DNA of 64,000 nt, taken from contig OX419759.1 in assembly GCA_948567375.1 (NCBI GenBank), positions 17,700,744 through 17,764,743 of the forward strand, in the 5' to 3' direction. The stretch comes from Lunularia cruciata (Eukaryota; Streptophyta; Marchantiopsida; Lunulariales; Lunulariaceae). Position numbers and translations under genes: made by a program. The notes under the pieces were generated by a model. That model saw only the letters and a program-made list of their open reading frames with translations. It had not been told where the DNA came from and made no database searches. This document shows positions 31,443-42,480 of this stretch, in pieces (the stretch's first letter is position 1; the number at the start of each line of letters is the position of its first letter).

Positions 31443-32243
31443 TAGTAACAGTTTTGAGATTTGAAGAGGCAGATATGAAGAGGTGAATTGTCATTTCGGA
31501 TCTGCAGGTTAGAACAGTTGTTGTAGAACGGTATTGTTGTTAGAACTGCCAATTGATTCACTATTTAAGAGTGGCATTTGCAGGAAATTGTTGTTCAGTG
31601 CTCATTATTTCTGAGAATAGATATAGCGAAGTGTTGTGAAGCAGTGCTTGTCGCTTAAGCTTGATTCCGAGTATCAATTTTGCAATTGTGTTTGTGAGTG
31701 TTTGGAGAAATTTGAAGTGCAAGTCAGAGTACTTGTTGGATGTTGGATTCCACAGCCTTGATCTTCATTCTGTGTGTTTGATCCTAAGTGAAGTGCAATC
31801 AAAGCAATGCCTTGACAGATTTGAGAGGAATTGTAGTGTTGGTAGTATTCTGCATTTGGGAGTGCAATGCAAAGTTGATGTGAAGCAATTTCAATCAAGG
31901 AAGTTGTGCCTTCAGTGGAGAAGTAGAACACGGTTCTGAGGCAAAGTCGTTTTGCAGTGAAGTGCCGTTTTCGGGAGAGCCTGAATCATCACAATCAAGA
32001 TTGTTTGGAAAAAATTGAAGGATTTGTGATTAAGGAGTGTGAATTTGTGACAAGACTACAAATCAGTGTTTGTTACTCTCTTCTAGGTGTGGTTTCTACC
32101 TGAGAGATTAAAGACGCAACCAAGAAGAACTGAAATTGGTACTTTGCTTTGTATTTGACCAATTCTGACTCGTATCTCTGCGGGAACAAACTTTACTTAC
32201 CCGATTACCGCAAAAGTGATATTTGCCGGGTTGTCACATAAGA

Positions 32244-32392
32244 CAAGCCCCATACAACCCATTTTTATTTTCATTCACCTCTTTGACTTTTCAATTGTGA
32301 TCAATAGCATAAGCCATAGCCCATTATCATATAAATCCTTGGGAAATCAGATTTAATTTTGAACCATGATCAATCAAAGCTATAATTGGTTT
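32244..32392 (-). pseudogene. F5 protease fragment (DHGS type)
   Basis: The minus strand reads IIALIDHGSKLNLIS just left of the F1 solo LTR, and EEP codons resume on the other side, so the LTR split E-E-P-I-I-A. The active site is D-H-G-S rather than D-T/S-G. Such a site occurs in some plant gypsy lineages as I recall; I cannot verify this here. Confidence 0.55.
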
Positions 32393-33083
32393 TGTAACAC
32401 CCATTTGTGCATGTGAGTGGTATTGTGATATTTAGCATGGTATTACAAGTACTTGAGAGATATCATTTATATAGAGATAAAAGATGGTTCTACATTAGCC
32501 ATGATTAGCTAAATTTAGTCATAGCTAAGATAGAGGAGACCTTACTTTAGAGGAAGTGGAAAAGATGAGCACCACTATTTTGGATCCTAGTGTGTTGACT
32601 TGGTATCATTCTTAGGTGTTTGGCTTTGAGGAAAGCGTTGAGGACTCTTGGGCCCGCAAGCCTTTTTGTTTTGGATTCTTCTATAGTCCAAGTATAGCCC
32701 ATGTAAAGGAATCCTTGACTTAATGGTTGGGTCAAGATAAGATGACATGCTTAGTGGAATATGCCCATGTGAATGGATATTCCTTTATACTTTTGACTTT
32801 ACTTGACTTTTAGCCTAGTAACTTGAGTTACTCTAGTAATTAGTAACTTTGGTGCATAACTATTTCACAAGTATATAAACAAGGGGTGAGGAAGTACTCA
32901 TCATCCTTTCATTTGCAACTATCTCTCTCTCATTGAGTTCTCTAGTGAGCAATGTCTTGAGTATTATAGTGTTAGCCTTGGAGGAGTATGATGGAGTTGG
33001 GGTTCCTTACCTTCTTAGTCCATGGTGTGGTACCATAATAACAATCAGAGGTTCATCTTGAAAGAGAGAAAGACCGGCTCACA
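32393..33083 (+). repeat. F1 solo LTR
   Basis: 691 bp, TGTAACACCC...CGGCTCACA, in the opposite orientation to I-1 and I-2. Flanks GGTTT (32388-32392) and GTTCT (33084-33088) fit a 4-5 bp duplication (GGTTC) with one change. No internal F1 sequence adjoins either side, so it is a solo LTR left by LTR-LTR recombination. Confidence 0.8.
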
Positions 33084-33244
33084 GTTCTTCCAAACCTTTG
33101 AGCTTGACAAATGATTTGTCATAGCTCTTGCCCAATGGTTATAGCTAACATGGCTTCCCACCTCCTTGGTTCCAACATCATCTTCAAACTGCACTTGATA
33201 ACTTTTATAGGTAGGTTTGGAGTGATGGCATTTAGCACATCCGT
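33084..33244 (-). pseudogene. F5 gag-protease region
   Basis: Minus-strand frame reads YKSYQVQFEDDVGTKEVGSH and continues into the protease across the F1 solo LTR. No zinc knuckle is visible in this short piece. Confidence 0.4.
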
Positions 33245-33674
33245 TGTAACAATATGGAGTCTAGACATGAGTTAGTTGAAGATATGAGTCAATAAATAGG
33301 TAAAATTAGCCAAGAATTTCTAAGAATGTTTTCAAAGCATCTAGGAAGCTTCTTGATACTTTCCAAGTATTACGTGATGTGTATGCCAAGTAGGCATATT
33401 TTAGGTGGAAGCTTCTTAGCAAGCTTCTCGGCTAGCGTAGTTTCCCTACCAAGTACGTGGCTTTTAGAAGGAAGCTTTTGGGGAAACTTCTTGACTAGCT
33501 TATCTTACATTCTAAGAAGATGACTTCTAAGAAGCTTCCCAAGAGCCTTGAATATTCTTTATAAATACCACCCAAGCTAATGCCATGCATTTGGAGTTTC
33601 CCTCATTTGAGAGTCCCAATGTGATTTTCTACTACGATCTTCTATTCTTTTATTTCTCTACTCGGTCTTTTACA
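33245..33674 (+). repeat. F6 5' LTR with HSE-like motifs and TATA box
   Basis: 430 bp, TGTAACAATATGG...GGTCTTTTACA. HSE-like units are GAAgcTTC at 33345-33352, 33408-33415 and 33531-33538, GAAacTTC at 33483-33490 and a TTC at 33525-33527 in phase with the last. TATAAATA lies at 33560-33567, 22 bp downstream. Units are fewer and more decayed than in the solo copy. Confidence 0.75.
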
Positions 33675-33687
33675 TTGGTATTAGAGT
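33675..33687 (+). promoter_or_regulatory. F6 primer-binding site, iMet-like
   Basis: TTGGTATTAGAGT directly follows the LTR. It differs from TGGTATCAGAG at one base. Confidence 0.7.
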
Positions 33688-34368
33688 ATAAATAGGATGG
33701 ATAGAATTTATGGACCACTAAATCTATTTCTTCCAAACTATTGGGATTTTCATATCCATATTCTACCCAAGCATCATTTTGCACAATTCATAATTCTATG
33801 TTTTGGACAAATTTTTTGAAAGCAATCACCTTTGATGAACCATTGATACTCCCATTGTAACTTACAAAGAACAGTGCACATGTTGGATATACGTGCTCAC
33901 TTAGATAATTGCAAGTATTTTAATATTGTAGCAGCCGTGGCAGTAATGTACAAAAAGTTATCATTGCTATGTGATGATAAATTGAGCACCTTACTCCATT
34001 GTTGGAAGAGAGAGATCATTAGCAACAAGAGAATGTAGAGAGAGCACTATTCTGAGAAGTAGAGCAAATCTAACTTCCAAAGCCCAAGGTATTTGAAGAC
34101 AAGAATCCTACATCAATGGAGATTAATGGTATCCAGTAGAGATCACTTGGCACTACAAATAAGAATAGATTGCAACAAAATGGTGGTTACTTTTATTATT
34201 CTCAAATTGGATATTATATTGTTGAATGTCTACTTAAGAATGGATGATCTCAACAAACCATCCAAATGGGGTTTGTGGAGCATGATGATCAAGGAAATGA
34301 AGAATCCCAATAGAAGATATCAAGCCACATATTGAGAACTTGATTAGTTCCATGCAAGTTTATTTCAC
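33688..34368 (+). pseudogene. F6 gag-like region, decayed
   Basis: Frames are broken; 34093-34335 is open and includes IDCNKMVVTFIILKLD. I see no zinc knuckle. The assignment rests on position between the PBS and the protease. Confidence 0.4.
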
Positions 34369-34680
34369 TTGCAAGGTATGATATTTGATCATGGTTGTAT
34401 GATTTTGGTTGATTTTGGGACATCAAAGAATTGTATGTCCATGCAACTAGCAAAAGAGTTATCTATTTCTATCAACCTAATATTAAGAAGTATATCATTG
34501 ATGGTAGATTGTAGAAAAGGCTCTACATTTTGGACCTCATATCTTGTTACATTCAAGATCAAGGAGGAGTATTTGGAGTGTATAAAGTTTGTTGTATCAT
34601 CTTTACACTATGATGTCATTTTGGGTTTATCATAGCTTGAATATCATAACATTCAATTTGATTGGAATAAATGATAAATT
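34369..34680 (+). pseudogene. F6 retroviral-type aspartic protease
   Basis: The frame reads MILVDFGTSKNCMSMQLAKE, then LMVDCRKGS and DVILGLS, followed after a stop by a LEYHNIQFDWN-like end. These are gypsy protease landmarks (L-V/I-D-S-G-A-x-x-N-F-I-S, I-L-G-x-x-W-L). The active site D-F-G-T has drifted. Confidence 0.65.
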
Positions 34681-34945
34681 CAAATGCAACACTAAGGTAA
34701 GAATTATAGATTAGGTTGTTTGGCACCTTTGAGTAAGACACCTAAGAATGGTTAGTCCCAAGATGAGAAGTTTGTTAGTAAAGCAGCCATAAAGCAAGCT
34801 TTAGAGGAAGATATTCTTGTTTTTACAATGTAGATCATACCAATTGTGCAAGGAGAAGTTGATGAGGGTTAGAAGTCTCATCAAGCAATGGTTGATTACA
34901 ATTGAAGAGTTTGTAGATGTGTTTTGGGATGATCTACCATATCAC

Positions 34946-35371
34946 GCTATTTTAGCATTGCACCTAGATTGCTCAAACTCTGGATTAGTAGTATAGGTAG
35001 TCAAGAGAATTGTGGCAATTACTTATGGACAACTTGTTGATGGTCAAATTTTATGTTTAGATTATTGATTACATGGTGGGGCCTACCATCACTTGCACCG
35101 TTCACACCATTGGGTGCCATCAGCAGGACCATTAGGATTGGAGATTCAGGTTGAAATTAGAGGTAGACCATGGAAGTGCAACTCCAAAGAGTTCACTTCT
35201 TTGATGTTGAGCCTTTGAGTTCTTGGCTTGAGTAGATAGAAAGCCAGCAAGCATCAACCATTAGGAGAGAGTGTGGCTTGATTGTAATTAGTGCCCAATT
35301 TTTGGCAGACTATTGAGTGATAGATCAAGTATTGATTGGATTGAGTGTGATGAGTTATGAAAAAACTGATT
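34946..35371 (+). repeat. F3 LTR piece
   Basis: Matches 55620-55950 closely in order ('gcacctagattgct', 'tagtcaagaga', 'attgattacatggt', 'gggaccattaggattggaga', 'tcaagtattgat'). It is the second half of an F3 LTR, truncating the F6 element on its left. Confidence 0.65.
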
Positions 35372-35687
35372 TGTGTCCCATGTGTGTGTGAAGTGCCCTG
35401 AATTTAGAGCATTGGTGCTTTGGTGTACTCTTGATAGTGAGGCTGGAGTGATGACCAGTCAGACTACTTGTGTTTCTCTTTGGTGAGGCAAGAAGTGATG
35501 ACCTATAGATTGTGAGATGACAAAGAGATTTTTGGGAGCATGACAAAGAAGGTATGTTTTGGGAGATTGTGTTATCGTTCAAAGAAAAGAATGTAAAGAA
35601 CATGAAGTGAGTTGGTCAGGAGAAGACTATGGGAGATTTTGGGAGAAGGAGAGGAATTGAGAAGAGTTTGGGAAGAAAGTGAAGAAT

Positions 35688-36003
35688 GGGAGAAGGACAA
35701 TTGGAGGATTTGCTCTCAGGAAGGGTGTGAGCAGTTTGAAAGAGAATGTGAAGTTTTGGGAGAAAATCAGGAATTGACGTGGTTGGAGAGGAATGTAAGG
35801 GTTTTGGGAGAAGGACAATAAGAGGATTTGCTCTCAAGAAGAGTGTGAGCAATTTGAAAGAGAATGTGAAGTTTTGGGAGAAAATCAGGAATTGACGTGG
35901 TTGGAGAGGAATGTAAGGGTTTTGGGAGAAGGACAATAGGAGGATTTGCTCTCAAAAAGAGTGTGAACAGTTTGAAAGAGAATGTGAAGTTTTGGGAGAA
36001 AAT
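35688..36003 (+). repeat. 118-bp tandem repeat, about 2.7 units
   Basis: Unit starts at 35688, 35806 and 35924 with 'gggagaaggacaa' followed by 'gaggatttgctctca' and 'gaatgtgaagttttgggag'. Units differ by only a few bases, so they are younger than most of the window. Confidence 0.85.
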
Positions 36004-36138
36004 TTTGTTAGGACTAGGGTTTGCTGAAAGTGTTGGAAGGAGAGAATGTGTTGCCATGGGAGGAATTTTTGAGTGTAAGAGGTGGTTATGCAGCAGCAGA
36101 GGGAGTAGGGTTTTCCCACAAGAATGGCTGAGTGAGAA

Positions 36139-36235
36139 AGCTTGGACAGTAGAGGAATTTTTGAATGTAAGGAGAGCTTGGACAAGAGAGGAATTTTTGA
36201 ATGTAAGGAGAGGCTGGACAAGAGAGGAGTTTTTT
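36139..36235 (+). repeat. 36-bp tandem repeat, about 2.7 units
   Basis: Starts at 36139, 36175 and 36211 with 'agcttggaca' or 'aggctggaca' followed by 'agaggaatttttgaatgta'. Confidence 0.8.
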
Positions 36236-36466
36236 TGAAAAGTTAAGGGCTGTTGAACTCACAAAAATGCTGCTGGGCAGAGGAAACATTTTTTGAAGGT
36301 TTGAGGGTTGCTGTGAGAGGACATGGAAGTGAATCTTTGAAAGAATGAGGGTTTTGCTGCTGAGAGAGAGCTAGAGAGAGGGAAGTGAATTTTAAAAAGA
36401 ATGAGGGTTTTTCTATTGAGAGAGAGGACATAGGGAAGTGCATTTTTGAAAGAATGACGGTTTGTT

Positions 36467-36468
<2 letters not shown>

Positions 36469-36504
<36 letters not shown>
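36469..36504 (+). repeat. (AG)18 microsatellite
   Basis: Eighteen uninterrupted AG dinucleotides. Confidence 0.95.
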
Positions 36505-36506
<2 letters not shown>

Positions 36507-37300
36507 GGACAAAGGGAAGAAAATTTTGAAATGAGTGTTGCTGTTGTGAGAGAACAAAGGACTTACCACAGGAAGGGCTGAGTGAAGGAGTGGGGAAAGG
36601 TCTGGGTAGGAAAGGAAGACTTTGAATGTAAGAGTGCAGCAGATTTGTGGTAAACTTGTGACAAGGGAGGATGTTTTTCCAAATATAGGAGTGCAAGGAG
36701 TAGGTGCTTGAACAAAGAAGAGAACTCTTGAGTGTGGGACTTGAGAGAAGTGCATGCAGTAGAGGAGGAAATTTGAAATGTGAAGAGTGGCTGAATAGGC
36801 AGTGACAAGAGCTAGACAAAGGAAGAAACCTTTGAGAGGAGAGGAGGATCATTTCAAAAGTGGCTCAGCTCATCTAAAGCAAGGAAGAGAAAAGATTCAA
36901 AGTTGGCTGACTTGTTTGAATGGAGTGAATCTGATCTGCAGAACAAGGGCATAAGAGAATGAAGAAGTTCCGAGGGAGTTGCCTTGACTGCTGTCAGACA
37001 GAGTATATGTGAAGTGCTCCAGCTGAGTTGATGATTCATTGAAATTCTTATTGCATACGTTGTATAAACTAGAAATGTTTGGCTTGTCTAGGACTTGTGA
37101 ACTCCATATTTTGGTATTCCTATGAATGATGAGTCCCAAAGCCAATGTAAATTTTGATTTGTGGCTAGCATTGAGAGAAAGCTCGATTCTAGGAGCTCTC
37201 AAACCCGGTCTATGTGAATGGCACAGTTTGATGAGCTGGGTGTCCGGGTTTGAGTCGGAGTAGATCACTTGTTGTTATTCTCTTAAGAGATCACCTCACC

Positions 37301-37658
37301 CAGCTCTATGAGCCGCCAGATCCATAACCATAGACTGAACTTAACTGGAAACTAAGATATAAAACAAGCAAGGATAGAAACCCATAAACCCAAACCCCAC
37401 AAAACATGACCAATCTTGTTAATATCAAGGACAAACATAGAACCTTTAGTGAGAGCCAATCTCAAGAGCGATTGAAAACAACATTTCCAACAATCCAAGA
37501 ATAGATAGAGAGTCAGACTACGGAAGACTTCAAGGCATTGACAATAAGAACAAACTGAGCACAAGCAACCATGTGCCCGGAGCACTCTCAAGACCAACCA
37601 ATCCATGCGACACCGGTTGATGTAATATCATTCATCCACATTTGCATCTCTTTGCAAA
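37301..37658. other. Unassigned segment left of the F2 coding fragment
   Basis: A minus-strand frame (37352-37606) is open but Cys/Leu-rich without a recognisable motif. The segment carries no F2 end sequence (TGTGACAACCC), so the F2 fragment to its right has lost its 3' end. Confidence 0.35.
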
Positions 37659-38164
37659 TCAAGGTGAAAATGGGACACCATCCGACCTTTCTCCTCTGAG
37701 CTCAACAGATTCAGCCCAAAGTAGAAGTGGGCTGCAAAGGGTACAAAGTAGTGAGATGACATATCTATTCTCTAATTGGTGATCATTTGTCCCACTCATT
37801 GGTGCAAGTACTTTGCCTAGTCCATTGCTTCTCTTGTAAACATTTGATGGAAAAGCACTACTTGCTGCATTGTCACATAGGTGATTTGCTTTGGCTTGAA
37901 CATAGCCTTCCTTGTGCTCACAATCCACCTTGTACCCGTCCTTGGTGCAAGATCTACTAAAAGAGTTCCTCATACCGGTAGTTTCTTTGAAGCATCACAC
38001 TTCCGATAGAAGGTGACATTGCCTACCTCTTCTACTTCTCTTCCTAGGACTAATCTCCTATCCAACTCAGTCCATTGAGCCGGATTTCCTCTCTTCTCCT
38101 TGTGCTTGGGCCCATCCTCACAATTACTAGCAGCAATTTTTGCCATGAATCTTGGAAAGCTCAA
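37659..38164 (-). pseudogene. F2 protein, N-terminal half
   Basis: Minus-strand blocks: MAKIAASNCEDGPKHKEKRG, NPAQWTELDRRLVLGREVEE, VTFYRKCDASKK, then after a frame break TYVTMQQVVLFHQM, a D-stop-AKYLHQ block, HYFVPFAAHFYFGLNLL and RMVSHFHLDL. The MA-x-x-AASNCE start also occurs at 48094 in the other F2 copy, which supports this as the true start (near 38146). Function unknown. Confidence 0.6.
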
Positions 38165-38826
38165 ATTCTAGTTCTAGGCCAGAAATGTGATGTAAAGTCT
38201 GGACAAGACTTTGATCCTTGCCACTACATCTAATTGGCAAATTTTAAGACTCCTCACCACACTCTAATTATTTTTCCCTTTAGAGCCATTGTGTGCTTCC
38301 TCACTCTTTGCTTATGAAAGATCAAACCCAAGACTCTAACCCACTCTTCTTGCATATTTGTAGTTTTCATTCCTTTGGATAAACTTTGAATAGGAGCATG
38401 ATACCTTCTAAATATTACAGCGCTTCCTCAATGAAATCTCAATTTTATAGTCCTGCACTGATTGCTTATTCTTCAGTCATTTATTTGCTTACCTGCCAAT
38501 TCTATGGGTTGGTTTCTTGTCACTTTCAAGATTATCTTGGTCCCAAGGTAGTCACTTTCTTCCCATATACTTTCTTGATTGCCAAAACCCAAGGAAAAGT
38601 TGTTATGGGTTCTTTGGATGAGGTTGCACATCCCAATGCAAAGTCTTTTGCCCTTGGCTTCATACTTCTATTTGTCTGACCCAAGTCCTTCTAACTTTGA
38701 CTCGAGGTCGACATTGGGTTTACACCAAAACACACGCTTCTTTGTGTTTCTTCCCCATTTAGTGTTTCTTTGGCTTTACTACTGTACTTCTTCCTTTAAA
38801 CTCAAAAAAATAAAATTTGAGTGTAC
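37659..38826 (-). mobile_element. F2 fragment with coding module
   Basis: The right end near 38826 reads TATGGTACACTCAAATTTTA on the coding strand, a decayed F2 head (TGTGGTACCCACATTTTT) followed by a similar T-rich run and 'gaagaagta'. The left end lacks the F2 tail. No target duplication can be tested. Confidence 0.6.
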
Positions 38827-38889
38827 CATAATTCTATATACTATGACATCTTCAGGTTCATTAGTCCGTTTCTCCTGCTTAGATTTTGG

Positions 38890-39960
38890 AGAACATCCTT
38901 TTGATAGGTGATTCTTGCATCCAAGTGGTGGCAAGTACACATCAAGTCCATTCTTGGATGCAACCTGCCATGTTGTTAGATGCAGCTAGAGTGGGATCAT
39001 AGGCTCATTGTCTTCATCTTTGGTGGATGAACCTCTTATCTAGAGAGGTTCTACAATGTGCTTATGATGGGATTCAATGACTGCACCATCTTATTGTTGA
39101 TGAGATCTTGGATATTGGGTATCAATCTCAGATGGTGGTAGTGGCTGATAGGTCACCTATGGCAATGGTGAACCTAGTTGGATAGCCCCAAGCCACTTTT
39201 CCCACACTTATAGGTTTCTCAAGCTCTCATGCTTTTTGAGAGAGAGGTCCTAGACTAGTTTGGGACTCACAATTATAGCAATTGGTGGAGCCCAACGTCG
39301 ATGAGAGAGAGAGTGGGCAATGGGTTTTTGCATTGGTATTACCATTGTTCTAGAAATGTAGGAGGCATCCAAGCATCAAGTGTTAGGTCAAGCTATGGAC
39401 TTCAACTGTTTGACCAAGATTGCAAGTCTTTGCTTGGTAAAGCAACATAGGATATGCTTAATAGGCATCACCACTCGGACACTTATGAGCTTTGTGCCTA
39501 TCGAGATGATTCAGGCACATATTAGGGATGATAGACCAAGTGGACAAGGTATTCTTGGGATACAACTAGTGGCTATTAGGGAGAGTGGTCTACTTGGAGT
39601 CCAGCCAGGTGAGCGTGGTATACTTGGATTACACCCTTGGTCTACTTGGAATGCAACTAGAGGATGTATTGAGCTTGCAATTAGAGTTGATGGAGTGTTT
39701 CACACATAGGTTGGGACCTCTAGTGGTTGAGGGCATGATACTACTACTCCCAAAGGCCCAATTTAGCGTCCAAGCAGCACGTCTTCCACTTCTACAACTG
39801 TTATAGAGGATATTTGTGAGCTAGATCTTGGCCCCAAGCTTACAAGAGGGGAAAGACAAAGAGTTTGGAGGTTCTTAAGGAGTTACACAAGTTTTTTTAC
39901 CTTTAGTATGAAGGATTTGGGTGCTCTAAAGGGGTTTGGTATATAGATTGAGCTGACTAG
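38890..39960 (+). pseudogene. F3 gag/spacer-like region
   Basis: Matches 3750-4782 on the minus strand. The open frame 39380-39709 has LGQAMDFNCLTKIASLCLVK, then FVPIEMIQAHIRDDRPSGQG and repetitive GILGIQ, GLLGVQ and GILGLH phrases. The repeated 'acttgga/gtatactt' units suggest an expanded low-complexity linker. Function not recognised. Confidence 0.45.
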
Positions 39961-39999
39961 CGATACACTAGTTTTTTGACATCCTTATCAATATAGTGA

Positions 40000-40574
40000 C
40001 ATGGAGAGACCAATGATTCAAGGTAGAAGTAGAGATCTTTTTGAGGCTAGTTTGGTGGAGATTTCACATGGATAGTATGCATCAGCTAGTGATGCCAACC
40101 AAGAAGGATATGCATTACAACTACACAAATAGGCATATGTATGGAGATTACTGTCCTATCAATAGATAGAGTAGGGCTGATTGGTATGCCATGCTTACAT
40201 AGGAGGAGATCTTTGATGTAATTAGACATGCAAAGCTCTTCAGTACTTTGGATCTTTGAGCTGAATATCATTAATTGCCAATAAGGGAGAGACTAAGTCC
40301 AAGACAACAATTTGGTTTATTGATCCTCACGGCAAAGATGTGTTATATTAGTGGAGGTTCTTACCATTTGGGTTAAAGAATGCTCCTACTAAGTTCCAAA
40401 GGGTTACGGACAGGATCCTAGTTGGATTAGATTTTGCTTGGTGCTATAAAGATGACATTTTGGTCTATAGCACTACTATGGAGGAGCATGAGAGACAATT
40501 GTTGGAAGTGTTTGAGGGATTAAGATCTCATGGACTCAAATTACATCATGGGAAGTGTAGATTCTTCCATGAGT
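40000..40574 (+). pseudogene. F3 reverse transcriptase, first part
   Basis: Plus-strand blocks: MPTKKDMHYNYTNRHMYGDY with CPINR, FGLKNAPTKFQRVTDRIL, WCYKDDILVYSTTMEEHERQ and LRSHGLKLHHGKCRFFHE. The catalytic pair D-D is kept (Y-K-D-D). Frames change in the middle. The F1 element I-2 cuts the protein after F-F-H-E. Confidence 0.75.
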
Positions 40575-41286
40575 TGTAAGCTGGTCTGTCTCTCACTCAA
40601 GATGAACCTCTGATGGCTATTATGGTATTACACCATGGACTAAGAAGGCAAGGAACCCCAACTCCATCATACTCCTCCAAGGCTAACACTCTAAGACTGA
40701 AGACATTTCTCACTAGAGAACTCAATGAGAGAGAGATAGTTGCAAATGAAAGGATGATGAGTACCTCCTCACTCCTAGTTTATATACTTGTGTAATAGTT
40801 ATGCACCAAAGTTAGTAATTATTGGAGTAACTCAAGTTACTAGGCTAAAAGTTAAAGGAAATAAGTTTAAAGCCAAAGTAAAGTCAAAAAAGTATAAAGG
40901 AATATCCATCCACATGGGCGTATTCCACTAAGCATGTGATCGTATCTTGACCTAACCACTAAGTCAAGGATTCCTTCACATGGGCTATCCATGGACTATA
41001 GAAGAATCCAAAACAAAAAGGCTTGTGGGCCCAAGAGTTCTCAACTCTTTCCTCAAGCCTAAACACCTAAGAATAATACCAAGTCAACACACTAGAATCC
41101 AAAATAGTGGTGTTCATCTTTTCCACTTCCTCTAAAGTAAAGTCTCATCTATCTTAGCTATGACTAAATTTTGCTAATCATGACTAACATAGAACCGTCC
41201 TTTATCTCTATATAAATAATATCTCTCAAGTACTAGTACCAAACTAAATATCACATTACTACATACATGCACAAATGGGTGTTACA
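40575..41286 (-). repeat. F1 3' LTR of I-2
   Basis: Plus-strand ends TGTAAGCTGG and GGGTGTTACA. Same body as the other F1 LTRs with a small expansion near 40855-40890 ('aaagt' phrases repeated). Confidence 0.85.
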
Positions 41287-42480
41287 TTTACCCCCGGACT
41301 AAGTTTTCACTTCTTCCTCAAAGTGAAGGTCTCTCTACCTTCTATGATACATCTTCAACTTATCATGATTAATCCTATCAAATTTTCTTCCTTCCAACTC
41401 CTTGAGATCATAGGTGTAATTGGCCCACACCTTCTCTACTATGAAAGATCCAAAGTACTTTAGGCAAAAACTTATTTTGCACTCTCTTGAATCAAATAGA
41501 ATCAACAACATTACCCAATCACCTTCTTTGAAATGCTCCACCTTCTTCTTGCCTTGCCTCTTGTCATAGCTCTCCTTTTGTTTTCGTTGGGCTTGCTCTA
41601 CTCAAACCATAGCAACTGCTCTTGCCTCTTCCAATTCCATGGGTTGATCCTTCCTTGACTTCTATGCATCACCTCCTTGTGCTTTCTTCAATCTCCTATG
41701 AATGCCTTGGAATGTAGGTAGATCAAAGTGAATGAGTAAGGTAGACTCAATACCATATACCAATTGAAACGGAGAATTTCCGGTGGAAGTCCTCATGGTT
41801 GTCCTATACTCCCACAAAACTGCATGAATCCTCTTGTCTCAATGATGTTCAGCCCCTTCTATTTTTGCATCTTTGGCCAACATCATGCACAAGGTCTGAT
41901 TGGTTCTCTCTCCCAAGCCATTGGAATTTGGCTTATAGGATATAGTTACTGTATGTGTGATAGAGAAATCTTGTAGCATGGCTGTATTGATGCTTCTTGT
42001 AAACTCTCCTCCTCTATCAAAAACCAACTCCAAAGGGCATCCAAACCTAGTGATAATGCATTCATAAAGAAATCTACCTTCATCTTTGTTCTTGTCCCTC
42101 AATGGTCTAGCCTCAACCCACTTGGTAAGGTAATCAGTAACTACCACAATGTGCCAATTGTTCCTTGGAGGACAATTGTTCTATTGAAAGGACCTACAAA
42201 ATCAATCCTCCACTTCTCAAAAGGTCCTAGGAATGGATCTAAGTGGTGCAGTGGAAGTAGATTTTCTAGCAAAAGCTTGAAAAACATGACAAGTTATGCA
42301 ATAATCAAGAAAATCCTTGAAAATCCCTCTTCAATGGTAACTTGCATCTAGAATCTTGAAAGCAATCACCTTTCATGCAAAGTGTCCTGCACACACTGAA
42401 CCTTCATGAAACTTCTTTATGAGTAGGATAGACTCTTCCTTACCCACAGCTCTTTGAAGTAGGCCATCTGCTCGTTGGTG
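41287..42480 (-). pseudogene. F1 integrase (I-2)
   Basis: Minus-strand blocks: TDYLTKWVEARPLRDKNKDE (first Asp), GRFLYECIITRFGCPLELVF, DRGGEFTRSI (second Asp), YKPNSNGLGERTNQTLCMML (Glu), then EHFKEGDWVMLLILFDSREC, YFGSFIVEKVWANYTYDLKE and a short tail ending MYHRR. D, D and E are all present across frames (41839-42147 is open). Frameshifts near 41800 and 42150 break the ORF. Confidence 0.8.

Larger units (their letters stand above)
30351..32238 (+). mobile_element. F2 short form, solo insertion
   Basis: 1888 bp, ends TGTGGTACACACA and GGGTTGTCACA, with a perfect 5-bp duplication TAAGA (30346-30350 and 32239-32243). Its last 1.1 kb matches the tails of the F2 long forms and its first 60-100 bases resemble their heads, but the middle (about 30430-31130) is different and lacks the F2 protein. 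52848-53930 is a truncated copy of the same short form. An ORF of 103 codons (31131-31442) lies at the start of the shared tail. Confidence 0.8.
33245..34945 (+). mobile_element. F6 retrotransposon, 5' part, truncated
   Basis: A plus-strand LTR (33245-33674) is followed by an iMet-like PBS (TGGTATTAGAG, 33676-33686), a gag-like stretch and a protease (34369-34635). It then breaks off at an F3 LTR piece near 34945, before any RT. The element sits inside the F5 remnant. The LTR matches the solo LTR at 12709. Confidence 0.75.
35372..37300. repeat. Purine-strand-biased tract with tandem repeats
   Basis: The plus strand is strongly purine-rich from about 35590 to 36850 (52 of 60 bases at 35641-35700). 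It holds a 118-bp tandem repeat, a 36-bp tandem repeat and an (AG)18 run. Open frames on the minus strand (up to 197 codons) are Ser/Leu/Phe/Pro-rich by-products of the composition. The region is probably part of an LTR or leader of an element whose other parts are not in the window. Confidence 0.6.

Noticed and set aside
35616-36852. Long minus-strand open frames (up to 197 codons), Ser/Leu/Pro/Phe-rich, in several overlapping frames
   Set aside because: They exist because the complementary strand is polypurine and stop codons are rare on the pyrimidine strand. Frames overlap, follow the tandem repeats and have no domain.
40575-41286. A repeated 60-76-codon frame in each F1 LTR ('MAIM..HHGLRR')
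   Set aside because: It is antisense to the element, varies in length and is interrupted in the 61708 copy. No sign of coding constraint by eye.
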